In this document: positions 16,758 through 24,206 of the stretch, piece after piece
How the letters are laid out: every line of letters begins with the position of its first letter
How positions within the stretch are numbered: position 1 is the first letter of the stretch
Assembly (NCBI GenBank): GCA_016707425.1
Contig: JADJHU010000014.1
Location: 71,628-135,627, forward strand
Source: Gammaproteobacteria bacterium
Lineage (GTDB): Bacteria; Pseudomonadota; Gammaproteobacteria; Steroidobacterales; Steroidobacteraceae
Reading direction: 5' to 3'
Length of the DNA stretch: 64,000 nt
The notes under the pieces: model-generated
What the model was told of the DNA's origin: nothing
What the model saw: only the letters and a program-made list of their open reading frames with translations
Databases searched by the model: none
Translations under genes and position numbers: made by a program

Positions 16758-18509
16758 ATGACCAGGCTGGCATGTGCTGTGGCGGTCGCGAGCCTGGGGT
16801 TCGCCGCGCCCGGGTTCGCGGCGGTCGTCAGCGGCACGGTGACGACCGGGGAAGGCGCCCCCGTACCGCTCGCCCAGGTTTCGCTCAGCAATGCGGAGCT
16901 GAAGCGCGCAACCACGGTCTATGCCGACGAGCGTGGGCATTACCGCGTGGAAGGTCTTCTGCCCGGCCACTACCACCTGCGCATCCGTCGTATCGGCTAC
17001 GGTGATGTCGAGGAAGGAGCGCTGCAGCTCGACGGGACGACGCAGCTCGAGCGTGCAGTCGTGCTCCGGGCGCTGCCGAAGTCGCTCTGGATCCACGACC
17101 TGCCGGCCAGCGACTGGTATGCAGGCGCGAAATTTTCCTCGCCCGCGCTCGGAGCACAGTTCGCGATCCAGTGCCTCATGTGCCATCAGCAGGGCTCGAG
17201 TACCACGCGCATGTGGCGCAGTGAGCAGGACTGGCACGGGATCTTCGACCTGATGCACGAGTTCGGCGCGGTCATGACGCAGCAGCTCTACGATGAGGCG
17301 CCGAAGGTGCTGAATGCCGCCTGGGACATGCGCAGGCGGCCGCTCGGGAGTTTTCCTGATCACCCGGCGGTGCTCGATCCGGCTGCTGCCGGGGTCGTGA
17401 TCGACGAGTGGGAGGTGGGCGAGCAGACCTCGTTCCTGCACGACGGCGCCCTCGGGCGGGACGGGCGGCTCTACGCGGTCGACTGGATCGGCGACAAGCT
17501 CTATCGTCTCGATCCCCGCACGAACGAGGTGAAAGCCTGGGCCGTGCCCACCGAGGGGCTGCGCAAGGGCGGCGTCCTCGGCGTCCTCGCCGAGCGCGGG
17601 CGGCGTTATACGCATCACACGCCGACCGTCGCGCCGCACAGCATCCAGGTGGCGCCCGACGGCAAGCTCTGGATGACGCTCAGCACCGGTCGCGGACTCG
17701 CGAGCTTCGATCCGGTGACCGAGACGTTTCGCACTTTCGACCAGCCGGCTCGTGCCAAGTATGCGCACACGCTGCGCTTCGATGCGAAGGGCGATATCTG
17801 GTACACGGTCTCGCTCACCAATCACGTGGCGCGGTTCCGGCCCTCGACCGGGAAGTTCGAGCTCTACGACCTGCCGACGCGCAACTGGCGTCAGTGGCTG
17901 GGCGCACGCTTCATGGGGTTCTTTATCTGGATCGCCAACGCCTTCAACGTCAAGGGCCAGACCGTGGTCTCCGACCCGGAGATCACGCCTGTGCCCTACG
18001 GGCTGGACGTCGCGCCAGACGGGCGAGTGTGGTTCTCCCAGTTCAACAACCGTCGGCTCGGCGTGATCACCCCGGCTTCGGGCGAAATCGAAATGATCGA
18101 CACGCCTTTCCCGGCGCCGCGGCGCTTCCGCATCGACAGCAAGGGCGTGCTCTGGGTGCCCTCGTACTACGACGGGAAGTTCTATCGCTTCGATCCCGTG
18201 ACGCGGAAGTTCCGCGAGTTCCGCGTGCCCACGGGACCGGGCGACATGGTCTATGCACTCGCCATCGACTGGCGTGACGACAGCATCTGGCTGTGCGGCA
18301 CGAACTCCGACACCGTGATGCACTTCGATCCGCGTACCGAGACCTTCAGGACCTATCTCCTGCCGGACAAGGTGAGTTTTACGCGCGAGCTCGAGGTAGA
18401 CCGCGAGGGAAACCTCTGGACGACGACATCCAATCTGCCCTACTACCAGATGGAAGGCGGGCACGGGAAAGTGGTCCGTCTGAGCTTCAGGCCCCGGGCT
18501 GCGGGCTGA
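16758..18509 (+). CDS. periplasmic beta-propeller protein with CxxCH haem motif
   Basis: 583-residue secreted protein, not a named family member I recognise. Order of parts: signal peptide (MTRLACAVAVASLGF... to about residue 24), a CnaB/carboxypeptidase-regulatory-like beta-sandwich (about 27-90, GEGAPVPLAQVSL and GHYRVEGLLPGHYHLRIRRI), a short segment with one c-type haem motif CLMCH (about residues 139-143), then repeated blades of an NHL/streptogramin-lyase-like propeller (SIQVAPDGKLWMTLSTGRGL, LDVAPDGRVWFSQFNNRRLG, LEVDREGNLWTTTS). GGGAG lies 6 nt upstream of the chosen ATG. The haem motif suggests a redox role, perhaps as part of a periplasmic dehydrogenase; a lyase role would not need haem. 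Confidence 0.7.
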   Translation: MTRLACAVAVASLGFAAPGFAAVVSGTVTTGEGAPVPLAQVSLSNAELKRATTVYADERGHYRVEGLLPGHYHLRIRRIGYGDVEEGALQLDGTTQLERAVVLRALPKSLWIHDLPASDWYAGAKFSSPALGAQFAIQCLMCHQQGSSTTRMWRSEQDWHGIFDLMHEFGAVMTQQLYDEAPKVLNAAWDMRRRPLGSFPDHPAVLDPAAAGVVIDEWEVGEQTSFLHDGALGRDGRLYAVDWIGDKLYRLDPRTNEVKAWAVPTEGLRKGGVLGVLAERGRRYTHHTPTVAPHSIQVAPDGKLWMTLSTGRGLASFDPVTETFRTFDQPARAKYAHTLRFDAKGDIWYTVSLTNHVARFRPSTGKFELYDLPTRNWRQWLGARFMGFFIWIANAFNVKGQTVVSDPEITPVPYGLDVAPDGRVWFSQFNNRRLGVITPASGEIEMIDTPFPAPRRFRIDSKGVLWVPSYYDGKFYRFDPVTRKFREFRVPTGPGDMVYALAIDWRDDSIWLCGTNSDTVMHFDPRTETFRTYLLPDKVSFTRELEVDREGNLWTTTSNLPYYQMEGGHGKVVRLSFRPRAAG

Positions 18510-18535
18510 GGCGCCAATCCATGGCGATCGGGGCA

Positions 18536-18563
18536 CCACTGCCGGCATCCGCGCCGGCAGTGG
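18536..18563. terminator. 11-bp perfect hairpin between convergent genes
   Basis: CCACTGCCGGC, 6-nt loop, GCCGGCAGTGG. It lies in the 64-bp gap between the convergent propeller and phosphotransferase genes and could stop transcription from both sides. No U-run follows, so intrinsic termination is unproven. Confidence 0.5.
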
Positions 18564-18573
18564 ATCTGCCGCA

Positions 18574-19947
18574 TCAGACGATTGCCGCGATGCGTGCACC
18601 TTCCGCACGTCCCATCGCGCCGCGCATCAGCGCTTCCTCGCGCAGCGCGTGGCGGTGGAAATAGCGCGTCAGGGCCTCATCGAGCCCGGGGTCCGCGCGC
18701 CGCACGAGCGCGTCGAGCGCGTGCTGGCCCTCGAGGACGGTGCGTGGCGCGCGGCCGAGGAGCTGCGCCATGTCCGCGAGCTCGAGAGCCTCGATTTCGC
18801 GGCCGATCTCCCCGATGTTGCGCAGGTGTGTCACGAGCCGCAGCGCCATGGTCATGCGCTGCCGGCGGAAGTCATCGGTGAGATGGGGCAGCTGCTCCTC
18901 GCGGAGATTCTGCTCGAGCACGCCGAAGAGCTGCGAGGTCCGCGGTGCGTTCGGCGCGGGTGGCTCGGGTTCCTCGAGGGTGATGCCCATGGCCTCGGCA
19001 AGCGCCTCGGTCGTCGCGACCTTCGAACGGATGTCCTCGGCGATCCACTCGGTGTGCTCACTGCGCGGGTCGAGATGCTGCACCACGGGGGCGAGCGCGA
19101 GCGCCGTCGTGAGCATGGCAATGACGCTGTAGTAGCGGATGCGTCCGTAGTCGAGCGGGATGCCGGCAGCCTCGCTGTAATACTCGAACCACTTCGGCAG
19201 GTTGCCGGTCGGGTACCACAGGTTCCGCGCGCGGACGTGCGCGAGGTCGCGCATGGGATCGCCGAAGGTTGCGAGCTCCCAGTCCACGATCGCGCGGATG
19301 TGGCCGTCCTGGAAGATGAACTGCCCCGGGCCGGCATCACCCTGCACGAGCACGGTGCGCGCCGGCGGTTCGGGTACGTTGCGGCGCAGCCAGAGGCACG
19401 CGAAGGTGACGAGCGGCACCGGTTCCTTCAGGAGCGGAAAGTGCCCGCGTTCCCAGACTTCCAGGTCCTGCACGATGAAGTCCGACCGGCTCACCGGCAG
19501 CCGCATGCCGATGGCCGCGAACTTCTCCGCCGGGATGGCGTGCCAGCGCGCCATGATCTGTGCGAATTCGCGCGCCAGGCGATCCCGCTCCGCGGGATCC
19601 CTGACCAGCGTGAAGTCACTCATGCCCTCGACGAAGGCCTGGATCATGGCATTCGGCTGCGTGGCGCTGGCGAGCACCTCGGGGACGGGGATGCCCTCCG
19701 CACGCAGCAGTTTCAGGATCTTGGCCTCGCGCTGCACGGTGTACTCGGTGACGAAGCCGAAATCCCCGCCGCGGTCCGCACGGATGTAGGCGCGAAACGT
19801 GCCTCCCGCAGGCCGCTCGAGCGTGAGGAACCAGCCCGGACGGCCTCCCGATTCGCGCCCGCCCTGGCGCGTCGAGGCGATGATGCGTCCGCCGAGCCGG
19901 GCCTCAGCCCAGGGGAAGACGTCCTCTTCGGTCAGTACGGTGGCCAT
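18574..19947 (-). CDS. phosphotransferase-like (APH/choline-kinase fold) protein
   Basis: 457-residue protein. Residues about 20-310 have the aminoglycoside-phosphotransferase fold: nucleotide-loop region GGRPGWFLTLERP, VQREAKILKLLRAEGIPVPEVL, catalytic loop VLVQGDAGPGQFIF and metal Asp in AIVDWELATFGDPMRDLA. The usual H-x-D-x4-N catalytic loop is changed: Q for H and Q for N. The C-terminal 140 residues are helical and not assigned. The start is the ATG of MATVLTEEDVF; 25 codons of upstream frame look non-coding. Substrate unknown; relatives are often encoded near acyl-CoA dehydrogenases, none of which is seen here. Confidence 0.75.
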   Translation of the reverse strand: MATVLTEEDVFPWAEARLGGRIIASTRQGGRESGGRPGWFLTLERPAGGTFRAYIRADRGGDFGFVTEYTVQREAKILKLLRAEGIPVPEVLASATQPNAMIQAFVEGMSDFTLVRDPAERDRLAREFAQIMARWHAIPAEKFAAIGMRLPVSRSDFIVQDLEVWERGHFPLLKEPVPLVTFACLWLRRNVPEPPARTVLVQGDAGPGQFIFQDGHIRAIVDWELATFGDPMRDLAHVRARNLWYPTGNLPKWFEYYSEAAGIPLDYGRIRYYSVIAMLTTALALAPVVQHLDPRSEHTEWIAEDIRSKVATTEALAEAMGITLEEPEPPAPNAPRTSQLFGVLEQNLREEQLPHLTDDFRRQRMTMALRLVTHLRNIGEIGREIEALELADMAQLLGRAPRTVLEGQHALDALVRRADPGLDEALTRYFHRHALREEALMRGAMGRAEGARIAAIV

Positions 19948-19994
19948 GCGCGTATTCTCCGATGAAAGCCGACGAATTGCCGTGTGCGGGATGA

Positions 19995-20833
19995 ATGATA
20001 GTGCCAGCGGGAGCCCGGTCACCGGACTTCCTTCGAGTGCAACGTGCGTCGCGGTGGCGTGAGGACTCTATCCGCGACCTCCGCGCGCTCGGCAAGGCCA
20101 GGGAAGCGGCTCTGCATGCCGAGCCGCCCGCATCGCAATCCACCGCCAGTAGCCCGAAGGCGCTTGCCCCGAAGCCGCCCATCCATCCATGGTGTCGGTG
20201 TCGGCTGCGTTCCACGCCACACCTCCGCGCGGCCGACGCCCGCGAGCGCGAGGCGCAGAGCGCGCGTTCCTGCGCGAGATGGGCCTCAGGGAGGGCGCCC
20301 GCGCGATGGGCGGGCGTAGCCGCCTGCAGCGCGTACTCAACGGCGAGAGCGCGCTCGCCGCATGGAACCGCGGGCAGGCGCCGGCGTATCAGGTGCGGAC
20401 GCTTGGACGGGTCGTTCCGGCTACGCGGGTTACCGAGCTCGATGCGCTGATCGAACGTGCGGCACCGGGGGTGACGTACGCCAACGTGACCGGATTTCCG
20501 TTCGCGCGCGAAGCCGTTGAAAGGGTGACGGGAGAGTCGCTCGAAGGCTACCGAGTCTCTATCAGCAACCACGCTATGGTCCACGCCTTGAAGACACATG
20601 GCTCAGCGTCCGAGCGGCTGCGAGGTCAGGCGCCGATCACCCGCGAGGACCTGCGCATCGTGCCTCGGATCTTCCGCAGCTCCCAAGTAACTGACGGGGG
20701 GCTAACGAAGCAGGGAAGGCGAGCCGTGAGGTTCTCCCATCAGCACGGCGACTTCGAGTTCACGGCCTCGGCAGAGCTGCGCACAGGACGACGCGAGCTT
20801 GCACTCATCACGATGTGGAAACGGCCGAGGTAG
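19995..20833 (+). pseudogene. frameshifted MuF-type phage head protein with PBECR-like nuclease tail
   Basis: Two frames join here. The first (to about 20210) ends in PPIHPWCRCRL, the Cys-containing C-terminal signature (PPxHPxCRC) of phage Mu gpF-like head-morphogenesis proteins. The second (20189-20833) reads AERAFLREMGLREGARAMGG and then a C-terminal domain NHAMVHALKTHG, RGQAPITREDL, and TGRRELALITMWKR, which resembles the phage Barnase-EndoU-ColicinE5/D-RelE-like (PBECR) nuclease domains found fused to MuF. The frames shift between about 20195 and 20250, so the protein is broken; no start for the first part can be seen. Prophage remnant; assignment by motif memory. Confidence 0.6.
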
Positions 20834-20937
20834 TAGGCAGCTCGCGGCGGGTTCGTGCTGCCCAGTGGGCTCCCGTCCCTAACGTCCAAGACGCTCCGCG
20901 AGCATGTGCATACGTTACGAGGGTTGAGCGGCCCCTG

Positions 20938-21279
20938 TCAAAACGCCGCCTCGACCGCCGCCTTCACCGCGAGCTTCAGCGTATCGAGCGTGACCTCGAG
21001 CCCCTTCTCGCGCAGCAGTCCATTTGCCCGGTTCCAGATCGAGTCGCGGCGGATCCCATCGAGGAGCTCGTGCCCCGCCCACGTGAGCCGCAGCGCCACA
21101 ACTGTTCCGCCAGCGCGGCGCGCGACGATGAGCCCTGCCTGGTCGAGTAGGTCCAGGTGGTAGCCGACGAACTCGGCGTCGAAGCCAGCAAGCGACTGCG
21201 CCACGAGGTGCGCGCTTGAGCTCTCCTCGGCCTCGAGGCGCAGGAGCAGCGCCCGCACGAGCTCCCAGTCGCGCCTCAT
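20938..21279 (-). CDS. DUF2513-like protein
   Basis: 113-residue protein beginning MRRDWELVRALLLRLEAEES with a winged-helix-like middle (FVGYHLDLLDQAGLIVARR, RLTWAGHELLDGIRRDSIWN), matching the DUF2513 pattern common in phages and plasmids. Function unknown; the fold suggests DNA binding. The ATG overlaps the stop of a truncated upstream reading frame (ATGA). It converges on the phage-like pseudogene. Confidence 0.7.
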   Translation of the reverse strand: MRRDWELVRALLLRLEAEESSSAHLVAQSLAGFDAEFVGYHLDLLDQAGLIVARRAGGTVVALRLTWAGHELLDGIRRDSIWNRANGLLREKGLEVTLDTLKLAVKAAVEAAF

Positions 21280-21411
21280 CCGGTGATCCGCACCCGGATC
21301 GCGAGCAGCTTGTACGCTTCGTTCCGGTCCTCGTCCAGAATCGTCTCGAGGTGCTCGACCGCGTGCACGGCACTCGCGCCGCGCATCGCATCCATCAACG
21401 CCGTCCAGCGC
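21276..21411 (-). pseudogene. truncated C-terminus of unknown gene abutting the CRISPR array
   Basis: The minus-strand frame gives WTALMDAMRGASAVHAVEHL then ETILDEDRNEAYKLLAIRVR and ITG before a stop that overlaps the DUF2513 ATG. It looks like a genuine protein end (about 44 codons), but its upstream part runs directly into the first CRISPR repeat, so the 5' end is lost. Family not recognised. Confidence 0.45.
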
Positions 21412-21624
21412 GTGTTCCCCGCGTGCGCGGGGATGAACCGCTCACGATCGGCGTGGGCAGGAATCTCTCAGAGTGTTCCCCGCGTGCGCGGGGATGAACC
21501 GTGATTTTAACGGTAACTTCATGGTAACAGCGCGTGTTCCCCGCGTGCGCGGGGATGAACCGCAGATCGCCGCATGGCCTGGCGTCTGAAGGAGTGTGTT
21601 CCCCGCGTGCGCGGGGATGAACCA
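21412..21624 (+). CRISPR. type I-E-like CRISPR array, 4 repeats, 3 spacers, no cas genes
   Basis: Repeats of 29 nt begin GTGTTCCCCGCG and end GGGGATGAACCG with a GCGTGCGC palindrome core, the type I-E class known from E. coli. Repeats lie at 21412-21440, 21473-21501, 21534-21562 and 21596-21624; the last differs only in its final base (A for G), typical of the leader-distal end. Spacers: 21441-21472 (32 nt), 21502-21533 (32 nt), 21563-21595 (33 nt). No A/T-rich leader precedes the first repeat and no cas gene lies in the window. Confidence 0.97.
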
Positions 21625-21871
21625 CATCCTGGCGCCTGACGCCCTCCAATTGCTGGAGAGCGTCCCGGTCCGCCCCGGCACCAAACTCGCTGCGCTGGTG
21701 GTAGCCTTGCGACGTCCGGAGGGCGCGACGAACCTGCAACTGATGCTGGCCACTGGCTGGTGCCCGCATTTGGTGCGCGGCGCGATCTCGGGTCTGCTGC
21801 GCAAATGCCTCGGCCTGAACGTGGCGCTGACGCTGAACTCCGCCGGCGGGCAGGTGTATCGCATCGGTTGA
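21625..21871 (+). pseudogene. DUF3489-like gene, 5' end missing
   Basis: The frame out of the last CRISPR repeat reads RPGTKLAALVVALRRPEGAT, then LMLATGWCPHLVRGAISGLL and NSAGGQVYRIG before stop. This is the C-terminal helix-turn-helix-like domain of DUF3489 proteins, which typically read LRRPEGAT..ATGWQ.HTVRG. The N-terminal half is absent and the only upstream start lies inside a repeat, so it is a remnant. Confidence 0.6.
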
Positions 21872-22171
21872 TCGCCACGCCACAAAGGGTCGGAATTCGG
21901 TTCACACCCCTAGCGTAGACACGATCTGAGTACCCCGTCGATGGATTCCGGCGGGCGGCCGTTCCGGCGGCGCGTGGTGCAAACCGTAAACCCTGCAAAC
22001 CTCGGTTCGCACCCTGACGGTGGCGAAGCCACGCGCTCGCGCCCCCCGGTATTGGAACTTCGCCAGGAAGGGTCCCTTTCGGCCGGGGCGGCCGATGGGG
22101 TCACGAGACGCGAGGGCACTGTCGTGCGCTCCGGCCGACGAGCATACGTATGCGCCCCGGCAGGCCAGTCG
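21872..22171. other. 300-bp stretch without a recognisable gene
   Basis: Open frames here are short and biased to Arg/Pro/Ser. Nothing matches a family I know. It lies between the DUF3489 remnant and parE and is probably decayed accessory DNA. Confidence 0.5.
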
Positions 22172-22501
22172 TCACACGTGGCCGGGTTCCTGCATCCACA
22201 CCGGGATGTCCCGCTGCCCGTGCAGTACACGCCAGACGTCGAGGTGGCCGGGGTGCTCGACGTAAAAGATCAGATAGGGGAATCGCGTCAGCGGCCAGGA
22301 GCGCAGGCCCGGCAAGTTCAACTCGTGGGCGTAGCGCGGCGAGCCGGTGGCCGGGTGGCGGCCGATGTGCGCATAGGCCTGCTCCAAAGCGTCGATGAAG
22401 CCCAACGCGGCAGCCTCGGCGTCTTTGGCCATGTAGTACGCCAGTGCATCCTCGACGTCCTGATTGGCCTGCTCGCGCGGGACGACGGGCTTGGCTCTCA
22501 C
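22172..22501 (-). CDS. parE: ParE-type toxin
   Basis: 109-residue RelE/ParE superfamily toxin: QANQDVEDALAYYMAKDAEA, ALEQAYAHIGRHPATGSPRY, LRSWPLTRFPYLIFYVEHPG, LHGQRDIPVWM. ParE toxins poison DNA gyrase; RelE-like members cut mRNA, and ParE is favoured here by the ParD partner. The GTG start overlaps the antitoxin stop (GTGA). Intact. Confidence 0.88.
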   Translation of the reverse strand: MRAKPVVPREQANQDVEDALAYYMAKDAEAAALGFIDALEQAYAHIGRHPATGSPRYAHELNLPGLRSWPLTRFPYLIFYVEHPGHLDVWRVLHGQRDIPVWMQEPGHV

Positions 22502-22761
22502 GGCTGGCGACGGGTCTTGCCTGTCGCCTTGGCCGCGCCGCGTACCCGCCCGCGCAAGCCTTCGAAGTAGGTCTCGTTCACTGGCACCGTGGGAGCCGAC
22601 GACGCGCCCGCCAGCAGCAGGTTGCGCAGCTGCAGTCGGTCCTGATCGCGGCGGATCAGTTCGCGCACGTACTCACTGCTGGTGCCGTAGCCACGCTGGC
22701 TGACCTGCTCATCCACGAAGGACTTCAGGGTATCGGGCAGGGAAATGTTCATCGTGCTCAT
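22498..22761 (-). CDS. parD: ParD-type antitoxin
   Basis: 87-residue antitoxin with an N-terminal ribbon-helix-helix DNA-binding domain (MNISLPDTLKSFVDEQVSQR, GYGTSSEYVRELIRRDQDR) and a C-terminal toxin-binding tail. First gene of the pair; a palindromic operator overlaps its promoter. The start is the ATG of MSTMNIS, with an alternative at the second Met. Confidence 0.9.
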   Translation of the reverse strand: MSTMNISLPDTLKSFVDEQVSQRGYGTSSEYVRELIRRDQDRLQLRNLLLAGASSAPTVPVNETYFEGLRGRVRGAAKATGKTRRQP

Positions 22762-22769
22762 GCCGGCAA

Positions 22770-22796
22770 ATTAGATGGTTTGGCAAAATTTGACAA
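22770..22796 (-). promoter_or_regulatory. parDE promoter and likely ParD operator
   Basis: On the minus strand: -35 TTGTCA (22791-22796) and -10 TCTAAT (22770-22775) with a short 15-nt spacer, just upstream of parD. Overlapping the -35 is the 17-nt imperfect palindrome TTGGCAAAATTTGACAA (22780-22796, one mismatched pair), a plausible ParD autorepression site. Confidence 0.45.
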
Positions 22797-22998
22797 GACC
22801 GCTCCGCCGAGGTCAGCCATCAGGCGCGAGGGAGGTGAGCTCTCCCGATGCTTGCCGATGGCGAGCGTCTTGGCGACCCCGCACCCGCAGCGCAGCGGGC
22901 CGGAACCCCGCGCCCTTGTAGATGGTGGGGCTTGGGCTCCTGTTTGCCGCGCTCAAACTCACCTGAGGCAACGATGGGTCACGACCTGCGCTCTTCGG
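22797..22998. other. intergenic stretch, nothing recognised
   Basis: About 200 bp between the parDE promoter and the exporter operon. No convincing coding frame, repeat or hairpin seen. Boundary of the accessory patch. Confidence 0.4.
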
Positions 22999-24204
22999 TC
23001 AGTCGCGCGCTGAGTCGCTCGCTTCGACCCTCGCCCCGTCCTTCAGCCCGTCGCTCGGATAGATCACCACCGCGTCGCCGGCCGCGAGTCCGGTGCGCAC
23101 GACCGCGTACTCGCGGTTGCGGGGACCGAGCTGCACGGGCGTGAGCTTCGCGCGGCCGTCGAGCACCCGGAATACAGCCCAACTCTGGCCTTCGCGGAAA
23201 AGTGCCGCCACCGGCACCTGCACGGCACCGTCTGTGCGCGCGATCTCGATCGCAGCCTCGACACGGTAGCCGTCGCCGATGCGTCCCGCGAGTCGCGGAT
23301 CCGGCAGGAGTTCCACGACGATGTTGACGCGCTGCTCCTCGACGCCGAGCGCCGACACCTTGGTGAAGGCGCCTGGTTCGATCTCACGCACGCGACCCGT
23401 GAGTTGCACGCCCTCGCCCGCGGTGAGCGTGACAGGCGCCTGTACGTGGATCTGCGTCGCTTCGCTCGAGAGCACGTCGATGATCGCCTCGAGGCGCCCC
23501 GTGTCACCGATCTCGACGATCGGGGTGCCGGGCGACACGACACCTTCGCTTTCCTGCACGACGCGCAGCACGACGCCGGCGACGGGCGCGCGCACCGGCC
23601 AGGCGTCCTTTGCCCGTCCGGCACCGGCCGCCTGGCTCAGGCTCAGCGCGGCGCGCGCCTGCTGCTGGTCGTGAGCGGCCGCGTCCTGTTCGAAGCGCGC
23701 AGCTTCGAGCTCGCGCCGGCGGATGTCGAGTTCGAGGGCGGCACGCTCACGCTCGGTGCGCGAGACGAAGTTCTGCGCGGCGAGATCCTCGATGCGCTTC
23801 GTGTCGATCTCGGTCTGGCGCTGTGCCGATTGCGCCTGAAGCACGAGAGCGCCGGCACGCTTCAGACGGGCATCGGCGGCCGCGAGGCGCGCGACGAGTT
23901 CGGCGTGCGTGCGCGGATCGAGCATCTGCGGCGCACTCGGAATGATGGTGGCGAGCAGCTGTTCGCGCTGCACCGGGTCGCCGGCCTCGAGGTGCGGCCG
24001 CAGGAGCATCCCCGCGAGCGGTGCGGAGACAACATAGCGGTCGCGTACGCGCGTGATGCCGTCCTGATCGACGGTCTGCACGAACGGTCCGCGGATCGTC
24101 CTCGCGGTCTCGACCGTGATGGCAGGAGGCATGAACGCCCAGCGCAGTGCCGCGAGCGCGACGAGCACGATGAGAGCGAGAATGGCGGAGCTGCGGCGCG
24201 ACAT
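22999..24204 (-). CDS. HlyD/MFP-family periplasmic adaptor of an ABC exporter
   Basis: 401-residue membrane-fusion protein: one N-terminal TM helix (SSAILALIVLVALAALRWAFM), a biotinyl-lipoyl half (VRDRYVVSAPLAGMLLRPHL), a long alpha-hairpin (about residues 105-185), then beta-barrel and membrane-proximal domains. It links the inner-membrane transporter to the envelope exterior. ATG 24204 is preferred over an in-frame GTG two codons earlier because GGGAG is correctly spaced for it. Third gene of the ATPase-permease-adaptor operon. Confidence 0.85.
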   Translation of the reverse strand: MSRRSSAILALIVLVALAALRWAFMPPAITVETARTIRGPFVQTVDQDGITRVRDRYVVSAPLAGMLLRPHLEAGDPVQREQLLATIIPSAPQMLDPRTHAELVARLAAADARLKRAGALVLQAQSAQRQTEIDTKRIEDLAAQNFVSRTERERAALELDIRRRELEAARFEQDAAAHDQQQARAALSLSQAAGAGRAKDAWPVRAPVAGVVLRVVQESEGVVSPGTPIVEIGDTGRLEAIIDVLSSEATQIHVQAPVTLTAGEGVQLTGRVREIEPGAFTKVSALGVEEQRVNIVVELLPDPRLAGRIGDGYRVEAAIEIARTDGAVQVPVAALFREGQSWAVFRVLDGRAKLTPVQLGPRNREYAVVRTGLAAGDAVVIYPSDGLKDGARVEASDSARD

Positions 24205-24206
24205 GG

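Noticed and set aside
16698..18608. 636-codon minus-strand frame opposite the propeller gene.
   Set aside because: The plus strand has signal peptide, haem motif and repeats; the minus frame is Arg/His/Glu-rich without domains.
21395..21885. Long open frames crossing the CRISPR array on both strands (repeated HPRARGEH or PACAGMN).
   Set aside because: They are translations of the palindromic 29-nt repeat and spacers, with no start or family support outside it.
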